DNA of 64,000 nt, from positions 2,914,001-2,978,000 of the forward strand of contig JANATF010000002.1 in the NCBI GenBank assembly GCA_029449245.1, read 5' to 3'. Each line of letters starts with the position of its first letter. Position 1 is the stretch's first letter. Positions 55,124-64,000 of this stretch are shown here, one piece after another. The position numbers were made by a program, and so were the translations under genes. This stretch comes from Mortierella alpina (lineage: Eukaryota; Mortierellomycota; Mortierellomycetes; Mortierellales; Mortierellaceae). The notes beneath the pieces are model-generated. The model saw nothing but the letters and a program-made list of their open reading frames with translations, was not told the DNA's origin and searched no databases.

Positions 55124-58100
55124 TACACGTACCTTCTCTTTGGCTCGAAGCAGATGGATAGCGGCACACAGATGGAGAACGAGAGCGGTCTCGAAGTCGT
55201 TAGCCGGCTGCAGAGGGATCCTGGAAGAGCACCATGCTCGTTCTGGAGCGGCATCGCAAAGCTATTGGTTGCACTTACTCCTGGGTCTGGCAAGGTCTAG
55301 TGCAGGGTCCAGAAGAAAGAGCGGAAAGAGAGTCTATAGGGGTTTCAGTAACCTGGTTCGTCTTATGGGCTGGCAGCACATACAACAAGCCAGAGCCTCA
55401 TACGCGAGAAGCTCGCGTTACACGTACCTTCTCTTTGGCTCGAAGCAGATGGATAGCGGCAAACAGATGGAGAACGAGAGCAGTATCGAGGTCGTTAGAC
55501 GGCTGCAGAGGGTTTCTGGGTCGGCACCTTGCTCGTTCAGAAGAGTCGTCGCATGGTTGCACTTACTCTTGAGCCTGGCAGAGTCTAGTGCAAGGTCGAG
55601 AAGAAAGAGTGGAAAGAGAGTCTGTAGGGGTTTCAGTGACCTGGTTCGTCTTTATGGGCTGGTAGCACATACAACAAGCCAGAGACACATACGCGTGAAG
55701 CTCGCGTTGAAGGTACCTTCTCTTTGGCTCGAAGCAGATGGATAGCGGCAAACAGATGGAGAGCGAGAGCAGTATCGAGGTCGTTAGACGGCTGCAGAGA
55801 GTTTCTGGGTCGGCACCTTGCTCGTTCAGAAGAGTCGTCGCATGGTTGCACTTACTCTTGAGCCTGGCAGAGTCTAGTGCAAGGTCGAGAAGAAAGAGTG
55901 AAAAGAGAGTCTGTAGGGTTTTCAGTGACCTGGTTCGTCTTTATGGGCTGGCAGCACATACAACAAGCCAGAGCCTCATATGCGAGAAGCTCGCGTTACA
56001 CATACCTTCTCTTTGGCTCGAAGCAGATGGATAGCGGCAAACAGATGGAGAACGAGAGCAGTATCGAGGTCGTTAGACGGCTGCAGAGGGTTTCTGGGTC
56101 GGCACCTTGCTCGTTCAGAAGAGTCGTCGCATGGTTGCACTTACTCTTGAGCCTGGCAGAGTCTAGTGCAAGGTCGAGAAGAAAGAGTGGAAAGAGAGTC
56201 TGTAGGGGTTTCAGTGACCTGGTTCGTCTTTATGGGCTGCCAGCACATACAACAAGCCAGAGCCTCATACGCGAGAAGCTCGCGTTACACGTACCTTCTC
56301 TTTGGCTCGAAGCAGATGGATAGCGGCACACAGATGGAGAACGAGAGCGGTGTCGGGGTCTTTAGCCGGCTGCAGAGGGATCCTGGAAGAGCACCATGCT
56401 CGTTCTGGAGCGGCATCGCAAAGCTATTGGTTGCACTTACTCTTGGGTCTGGCAAGGTCTAGTGCAGGGTCTAGAAGAAAGAGCGGAAAGAGAGTCTATA
56501 GGGGTTTCAGTAACCTGGTTCGTCTTATGGGCTGGCAGCACATACAACAAGCCAGAGACACATACGCGAGACGCTCGCGTTGAACGTACCTTCTCTTTGG
56601 CTCGAAGCAGATGGATAGCGGCAAACAGATGGAGAACGAGAGCAGTATCGAGGTCGTTAGACGGCTGCAGAGGGTTTCTGGGTCGGCACCTTGCTCGTTC
56701 AGAAGAGTCGTCGCATGGTTGCACTTACTCTTGGGTCTGGCAGAGCCTAGTGCAGGGTCTAGAAGAAAGAGTGGAAAGAGAGTCTGTAGGGGCTTCAGTG
56801 ACCTTGTTCGTCGTTATGGGTTGGCAGCACATACAACAAGCCAGAGACACATACGCGAGACGCTCGCGTTGAACGTACCTTCTCTTTGGCTCGAAGCAGA
56901 AGGATAGCGGCAAACAGATGGAGAGCGAGAGCAGTATCGAGGTCGTTAGACGGCTGCAGAGAGTTTCTGGGTCGGCACCTTGCTCGTTCAGAAGAGTCGT
57001 CGCATGGTTGCACTTACTCTTGGGTCTGGCAGAGCCTAGTGCAGGGTCTAGAAGAAAGAGTGAAAAGAGAGTCTGTAGGGGTTTCAGTGACCTGGTTCAT
57101 CTTTATGGGCTGGCAGCACATACAACAAGCCAGAGACACATACGCGAGAAGCTCGCATTACACGTACCTTCTCTTTGGCTCGAAGCAGATGGATAGCGGC
57201 ACACAGATGGAGAACGAGAGCGGTGTCGGGGTCGTTAGCCGGCTGCAGAGGGATCCTGGAAGAGCACCATGCTCGTTCAGGAGCGGCATCGCAAAGCTAT
57301 AGGTTGCACTTACTCTTGGGTCTGGCAGGGTCTAGTGCAGGGTCTAGAAGAAAGAGCGGAAAGAGAGTCTGTAGGGGTTTCAGTAACCTGGTTCGTCTTA
57401 TGGGCTGGCTGCACATACAACAAGCCAGAGACACATACGCGTGAAGCTCGCGTTGAACGTACCTTCTCTTTGGCTCGAAGCAGATGGACAGCGGCACACA
57501 GATGGAGAATGAGAGCGGTCTCGAAGTCGTTAGCCGGCTGCAGAGGGATCCTGGAGGAGACCCATGCTCGTTCAGGAGCGGCATCGCAAAGCTATAGGTT
57601 GCACTTACTCTTGGGTCTGGCAGGGTCTAGTGCAGGGTCTAGAAGAAAGAGCGGAAAGAGAGTCTGTAGGGGTTTCAGTAACCTGGTTCGTCTTATGGGC
57701 TGGCTGCACATACAACAAGCCAGAGCCTCATACGCGAGTAGCTTGCGTTACACATACCTTCTCTTTGGCTCGAAGCAGATGGATAGCGGCACACAGATGG
57801 AGAACGAGAGCGGTGTCGGGGTCGTTAGCCGGCTGCAGAGGGATCCTGGAGGAGCATCATGCTCGTTCAGGAGCGGCATCGCAAAGCTATTGGTTGCACT
57901 TACTCTTGGGTCTGGCAGAGCCTAGTGCAGGGTCTAGAAGAAAGAGCGGAAAGAGAGTCTGTAGGGGTTTCAGTAACCTGGTTCGTCTTATGGGCTGGCA
58001 GCACATACAACAAGCCAGAGCCTCATACGCGAGAAGCTCGCGTTACACGTACCTTCTCTTTGGCTCGAAGCAGATGGATAGCGGCACACAGATGGAGAAC

Positions 58101-59829
58101 GAGAGCGGTGTCGGGGTCGTTAGCCGGCTGCAGAGGGATCCTGGAGGAGAACCATGCTCGTTCAGGAGCGGCATCGCAAAGCTATAGGTTGCACTTACTC
58201 TTGGGTCTGGCAGGGTCTAGTGCAGGGTCTAGAAGAAAGAGCGGAAAGAGAGTCTGTAGGGGTTTCAGTAACCTGGTTCGTCTTATGGGCTGGCTGCACA
58301 TACAACAAGCCAGAGCCTCATACGCGAGTAGCTTGCGTTACACATACCTTCTCTTTGGCTCGAAGCAGATGGATAGCGGCACACAGATGGAGAACGAGAG
58401 CGGTGTCGGGGTCGTTAGCCGGCTGCAGAGGGATCCTGGAGGAGCATCATGCTCGTTCAGGAGCGGCATCGCAAAGCTATTGGTTGCACTTACTCTTGGG
58501 TCTGGCAGGGTCTAGTGCAGGGTCTAGAAGAAAGAGCGGAAAGAAAGTCTGTAGGGGTTTCAGTAACCTGGTTCGTCTTATGGGCTGGCAACACATACAA
58601 CAAGCCAGAGCCTCATACGCGAGTAGCTCGCGTTGAACGTACCTTCTCTTTGGCTCGAAGCAGATGGATAGCGGCACACAGATGGAGAACGAGAGCGGTG
58701 TCGGGGTCGTTAGCCGGCTGCAGAGGGATCCTGGAGGAGCATCATGCTCGTTCAGGAGCGGCATCGCAAAGCTATTGGTTGCACTTACTCTTGGGTCTGG
58801 CAGAACCTAGTGCAGGGTCGAGAAGAAAGAGCGGAAAGAGAGTCTGTAGGGGCTTCAGTGACCTGGTTCGTCGTTATGGGTTGGCAGCACATACAACAAG
58901 CCAGAGACACATACGCGAGACGCTCGCGTTGAACGTACCTTCTCTTTGGCTCGAAGCAGATGGATAGCGGCACACAGATGGAGAACGAGAGCGGTGTCGG
59001 GGTCGTTAGCCGGCTGCAGAGGGATCCTGGAAGAGCACCATGCTCGTTCTGGAGCGGCATCGCAAAGCTATTGGTTGCACTTACTCTTGGGTCTGGCAAG
59101 GTCTAGTGCAGGGTCCAGAAGAAAGAGCGGAAAGAGAGTCTATAGGGGTTTCAGTAACCTGGTTCGTCGTTATGGGTTGGCAGCACATACAACAAGCCAG
59201 AGACACATACGCGAGACGCTCGCGTTAAACGTACCTTCTCTTTGGCTCGAAGCAGAAGGATAGCGGCAACCAGATGGAGAATGAGAGCGGTGTCGAGGTC
59301 GTTAGCCGGCTGCAGAGGGATCCTGGAGGAGCATCATGCTCGTTCAGGAGCGGCATCGCAAAGCTATTGGTTGCACTTACTCTTGGGTCTGGCAGGGTCT
59401 AGTGCAGGGTCTAGAAGAAAGAGCGGAAAGAGAGTCTGTAGGGGTTTCAGTAACCTGGTTCGTCTTATGGGCTGGCAGCACATACAACAAGCCAGAGCCT
59501 CATACGCGAGAAGCTCGCGTTACACGTACCTTCTCTTTGGCTCGAAGCAGATGGATAGCGGCAAACAGATGGAGAGCGAGAGCAGTATCGAGGTCGTTAG
59601 ACGGCTGCAGAGAGTTTCTGGGTCGGCACCTTGCTCGTTCAGAAGAGTCGTCGCATGGTTGCACTTACTCTTGAGCCTGGCAGAGTCTAGTGCAAGGTCG
59701 AGAAGAAAGAGTGGAAAGAGAGTCTGTAGGGGTTTCAGTGACCTGGTTCGTCTTTATGGGCTGGTAGCACATACAACAAGCCAGAGACACATACGCGTGA
59801 AGCTCGCGTTGAACGTACCTTCTCTTTGG

Positions 59830-59853
59830 CTATCCTTGTGCGCACAAGGATAG
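59830..59853. repeat. Perfect 24-bp palindrome replacing part of one unit
   Basis: Right after CTCTTTGG the normal CGAAGCAGATGG is replaced by CTATCCTTGTG joined to its exact reverse complement. This accounts for the odd 302-bp spacing. The right arm matches the GCACAAGGATAGCGGCAGAG seen in another unit near 62772. The palindrome therefore looks like a fold-back copy of that variant. Confidence 0.85.
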
Positions 59854-61597
59854 CGGCAGAGAGATGGAGAACGAGAGCGGTGTCGGGGTCGTTAGCCGGC
59901 TGCAGAGGGATCCTGGAAGACCACCATGCTCGTTCAGCAGCGGCATCGCAAAGATATTGGTTGCACTTACTCTTGGGTCTGGCAGAACCTAGTGCAGGGT
60001 CGAGAAGAAAGAGCGGAAAGAGAGTCTGTAGGGGTTTCAGTGACCTGGTTCGTCTTTATGGGCTGGCAGCACATACAACAAGTCAGAGATACATACGCGT
60101 GAAGCTCGCGTTGAACGTACCTTCTCTTTGGCTCGAAGCAGATGGATAGCGGCACACAGATGGAGAACGAGAGCGGTGTCGAGGTCGTTAAACGGCTGCA
60201 GAGGGTTTCTGGAGGAGCACCATGCTCGTTCTGGAGCGGCATCGCAAAGCTATTGGTTGCACTTACTCTTGGGTCTGGCAGACTCTGGTGCAGGGTCGAG
60301 AAGAAAGAGCAGAAAGAGAGTCTGTAGGGGTTTCAGTGACCTGGTTCGTCTTATGGGCTGGCAGCACATACAACAAGCTAGAGACACATACGCGTGAAGC
60401 TCGCGTTGAACGTACCTTCTCTTTGGCTCGAAGCAGAAGGATAGCGGCAAACAGATGGAGAACGAGATCGGTGTCGAGGTCGTTAGTCCGCTGCAGGGGG
60501 GTTCATGGGTCGGCACTATGCTCGTTCAGATGCGGCTTTACATAGCTCGTCGTTGCACTTACTCTGGGGTCTGGCAGACTCTGGTGCAGGGTCGAGAAGA
60601 AAGAGCGGAAAGAGAGTCTGTAGGGTTTTCAGTGACCTGGTTCTTCTTTATGGGCTGGCAGCACATACAACAAGCCAGAGCCTCATACGCGAGAAGCTCG
60701 CGTTAAACGTACCTTCTCTTTGGCTCGAAGCAGAAGGATAGCGGCAAACAGATGGAGAACGAGAGCAGTATCGAGGTCGTTAGACGGCTGCAGAGGGTTT
60801 CTGGGTCGGCACCTTGCTCGTTCAGAAGAGTCGTCGCATGGTTGCACTTACTCTTGAGCCTGGCAGAGTCTAGTGCAAGGTCGAGAAGAAAGAGTGGAAA
60901 GAGAGTCTGTAAGGGTTTCAGTGACCTGGTTCGTCTTTATGGGCTGGCAGCACATACAACAAGCCAGAGCCTCATACGCGAGAAGCTCGCGTTACACGTA
61001 CCTTCTCTTTGGCTCGAAGCAGATGGATAGCGGCACACAGATGGAGAACGAGAGCGGTGTCGGGGTCGTTAGCCGGCTGCAGAGGGATCCTGGAAGAGCA
61101 CCATGCTCGTTCTGGAGCGGCATCGCAAAGCTATTGGTTGCACTTACTCTTGGGTCTGGCAGAACCTAGTGCAGGGTCGAGAAGAAAGAGCGGAAAGAGA
61201 GTCTGTAGGGGCTTCAGTGACCTGGTTCGTCGTTATGGGTTGGCAGCACATACAACAAGCCAGAGCCTCATACGCGTGAAGCTCGCGTTGAAAGTACCTT
61301 CTCTTTGGCTCGAAGCAGAAGGATAGCGGCAAACAGATGGAGAACGAGATCGGTGTCGAGGTCGTTAGTCCGCTGCAGGGGGGTTCCTGGGTCGGCACTA
61401 TGCTCGTTCAGATGCGGCTTTGCATAGCTCGTCGTTGCACTTACTCTGGGGTCTGGCAGACTCTGGTGCAGGGTCGAGAAGAAAGAGCGGAAAGAGAGTC
61501 TGTCAGGGTTTCAGTGACCTGGTTCGTCTTTATGGGCTGGCAGCACATACAACAAGCCAGAGCCTCATACGCGAGTAGCTCGCGTTGCACGTACCTT

Positions 61598-61890
61598 CTC
61601 TTTGGCTCGAAGCAGATGGATAGCGGCACACAGATGGAGAACGAGAGCGGTGTCGAGGTCGTTAGACAGGTGCAGAGGGATCCTGGAGGAGCACCATGCT
61701 CGTTCAGGAGCGGCATCTCATAGCTCGTTGCACTTACTCTTGGGTCTGGCAGTGTCTAGTGCAGGGTCGAGAAGAAAGAGTGGAAAGAGAGTCTGTAGGG
61801 GTTTCAGTGACCTGGTTCGTCTTTATGGGCTGGCAGCACATACAACAAGTCAGAGATACATACGCGTGAAGCTCGCGTTGAACGTACCTT
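61598..61890 (+). repeat. Type D variant unit (shortened middle)
   Basis: This unit lacks the GCAAAGCTATTGGTT segment and reads GGAGCGGCATCTCATAGCTC directly into GTTGCACTTACTC, with 293-bp spacing. Related short-middle units occur near 62757, 63034 and 63616, concentrated at the right end of the window. Confidence 0.75.
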
Positions 61891-64000
61891 CTCTTTGGCT
61901 CGAAGCAGATGGATAGCGGCAAACAGATGGAGAACGAGAGCAGTATCGAGGTCGTTAGACGGCTGCAGAGGGTTTCTGGGTCGGCACCTTGCTCGTTCAG
62001 AAGAGTCGTCGCATGGTTGCACTTACTCTTGGGTCTGGCAGAGTCTAGTGCAAGGTCGAGAAGAAAGAGTGGAAAGAGAGTCTGTAGGGGTTTCAGTGAC
62101 CTGGTTCGTCTTATGGGCTGGCAGTACATACAACAAGCCAGAGACACATACGCGTGAAGCTCGCGTTGAACGTACCTTCTCTTTGGCTCGAATCAGATGG
62201 ATAGCGGCAAACAGATGGAGAACGAGAGCAGTATCGAGGTCGTTAGACGGCTGCAGAGGGTTTCTGGGTCGGCACCTTGCTCGTTCAGAAGAGTCGTCGC
62301 ATGGTTGCACTTACTCTTGAGCCTGGCAGAGTCTAGTGCAAGGTCGAGAAGAAAGAGTGAAAAGAGAGTCTGTAGGGTTTTCAGTGACCTGGTTCGTCTT
62401 TATGGGCTGGCAGCACATACAACAAGCCAGAGCCTCATACGCGAGAAGCTCGCGTTACACATACCTTCTCTTTGGCTCGAAGCAGATGGATAGCGGCAAA
62501 CAGATGGAGAACGAGAGCAGTATCGAGGTCGTTAGACGGCTGCAGAGGGTTTCTGGGTCGGCACCTTGCTCGTTCAGAAGAGTCGTCGCATGGTTGCACT
62601 TACTCTTGAGCCTGGCAGAGTCTAGTGCAAGGTCGAGAAGAAAGAGTGGAAAGAGAGTCTGTAAGGGTTTCAGTGACCTGGTTCGTCTTTATGGGCTGGC
62701 AGCACATACAACAAGTCAGAGATACATACGCGTGAAGCTCGCGTTGAATGTACCTTCTCTTTGGCTCGAAGCACAAGGATAGCGGCAGAGAGATGGAGAG
62801 GTCGTTAGCCGGCTGCAGAGGGATCCTGGAGGAGCATCATGCTCGTTCAGGAGCGGCATCTAATAGCTCGTAGCACTTACTCTTGGGTCTGGCAGAACCT
62901 AGTGCAGGGTCGAGAAGAAAGAGTGGAAAGAGAGTCTATAGGGGTTTCAGTGACCTGGTTCGTCTTTATGGGCTTGCAGCATATACGACAAGCCAGAGCC
63001 TCATAGGCGAGAAGCTCGCGTTACACGTACATTCTCTTAGGCTCGAAGCACAAGGATAGCGACAAACAGATGGAGAACGAGAGCGGTGTCGAGGTCGTTA
63101 GCCGGCTGCAGAGGGATCCTGGAGGAGCATCATGCTCGTTCAGGAGCGGCATCTAATAGCTCGTTGCACTTACTCTTGGGTCTGGCAGAACCTAGTGCAG
63201 GGTCGAGAAGAAAGAGCGGAAAGAGAGTCTGTAGGGGTTTCAGTGACCTGGTTCGTCTTTATGGGCTGGCAGCACATACGACAAGCCAGAGCCTCATACG
63301 CGAGTAGCTCGCGTTACACATACCTTCTCTTTGGCTCGAAGCAGATGGATAGCGGCAAACAGATGGAGAACGAGAGCAGTATCGAGGTCGTTAGACGGCT
63401 GCAGAGGGTTTCTGGGTCGGCACCTTGCTCGTTCAGAAGAGTCGTCGCATGGTTGCACTTACTCTTGAGCCTGGCAGAGTCTAGTGCAAGGTCGAGAAGA
63501 AAGAGTGAAAAGAGAGTCTGTAGGGTTTTCAGTGACCTGGTTCGTCTTTATGGGCTGGCAGCACATACAACAAGCCAGAGCCTCATACGCGAGAAGCTCG
63601 CGTTACACGTACCTTCTCTTTGGCTCGAAGCAGATGGATAGCGGCACACAGATGGAGAACGAGAGCGGTGTCGGGGTCATTAGTCGGCTGCAGTGGGTTT
63701 CTGGAGGAGCACCATGCTCGTTCTGGAGCGGCATCTCATAGCTCGTTGCACTTACTCTTGGGTCTGGCAGTGTCTAGTGCAGGGTCGAGAAGAAAGAGTG
63801 GAAAGAGAGTCTGTAGGGGTTTCAGTGACCTGGTTCGTCTTTATGGGCTGGTAGCACATACGACAAGCCAGAGACACATCTGCCATAAGCTTGCGTTGAA
63901 AGTACCTTCTCTTTGGCTCGAATCAGATGGATAGCGGTCAGATGGAGAACGAGAGCGGTGTCGAGGTCGTTAGACAGGTGCAGAGGGATCCTGGAGGAGC

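Larger units (their letters stand above)
51528..64000 (+). repeat. Satellite-type tandem repeat array, ~289/295-bp units, open at right edge
   Basis: The motif CTCTTTGGCTCGAAGCAG (with small variants) recurs in one orientation 43 times. Examples of its start are 51631, 51926, 52214, 52509, 53102, 53391, 54263, 55136, 56298, 57466, 58646, 59822, 60419, 61598, 62757 and 63909. Spacing is nearly always 288-289 or 295-297 bp, with outliers of 277, 293 and 302. Type A (about 295 bp) has GGGATCCTGGAGGAGCA followed by GCATCGCAAAGCTAT. Type B (about 289 bp) has TCGGCACCTTGCTCG followed by GTCGTCGCATGG. Types C and D and hybrids also occur. Copies stay highly similar over 12 kb, which implies recent homogenisation. 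No transposase, reverse transcriptase, telomere repeat or rRNA was seen. Candidates are a centromeric/pericentromeric or subtelomeric satellite, or a transcribed repeat. Function is unknown. Confidence 0.95.

Noticed and set aside
51528-64000. Numerous 60-220 codon open frames on both strands in the array, with repeated motifs such as EERAERESVGVSVTW
   Set aside because: They are the same DNA repeat read in rotating frames. No frame stays open across more than about two units, and no start context or domain is present.
51528-64000. CRISPR-like array
   Set aside because: The whole ~290-bp unit repeats; there are no short repeats with unique spacers and no cas genes, and the genome is eukaryotic.
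51528-64000. rDNA intergenic spacer or 5S array
   Set aside because: No 5S, 5.8S, 18S or 28S sequence and no internal Pol III box pattern recognised in the unit.

Overview
The window is nuclear DNA of a filamentous fungus, most likely an early-diverging one of the Mortierella type (Mucoromycota/Mortierellomycota). This assignment is an inference. It rests on short GT-AG introns with TACTAAC/CTAAC-like branch sites, compact genes with pyrimidine-rich leaders, long Gln/Ser-rich regulatory proteins, and a complete H-type ferritin gene, a family that Dikarya lack. No rRNA, tRNA, transposase, integrase or CRISPR array was recognised.

Layout. From 0.6 to 49.6 kb there are eleven protein genes, and I could close an exon model in frame for each. 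In order they are: a CaMKK/SNF1-activating-type kinase (638-4318, minus); ferritin (5971-6844, plus); an 1800-residue low-complexity protein (8562-14319, plus); an ADP1-like ABCG transporter with a cysteine-rich ectodomain (14462-19194, minus); an uncharacterised charged/coiled-coil protein (20039-22116, plus); the complex I 21-kDa subunit (22252-23455, plus); a secreted type-B carboxylesterase with a C-type-lectin-like N-terminal extension (24344-26829, plus); a Ran1/Sks1/Vhs1-type kinase (32799-34445, plus); a Gln/His-rich protein with a recombinase-core-binding-like helical block (36352-40222, minus); STM1/SERBP1-type ribosome-associated protein (44798-46414, minus); and malic enzyme (47024-49591, minus). 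Gene-poor gaps lie at 26.8-32.5 kb and 40.3-44.8 kb.

From about 51.5 kb to the window end (about 12.5 kb, open at the right edge) the DNA is one head-to-tail satellite array. I counted 43 copies of a landmark motif, spaced mostly 289 or 295 bp apart. At least four unit subtypes and several hybrids are present, each with a short GC-rich hairpin. Most unit lengths are not multiples of three, so the many open frames across the array are shadows, not genes. The array is the most unusual structure here.

The genes do not form one pathway. Together they cover nutrient/energy signalling (two kinases), iron storage, respiration (complex I), pyruvate/NADPH metabolism (malic enzyme), translation control (STM1), and export or extracellular hydrolysis (ABCG transporter, esterase).
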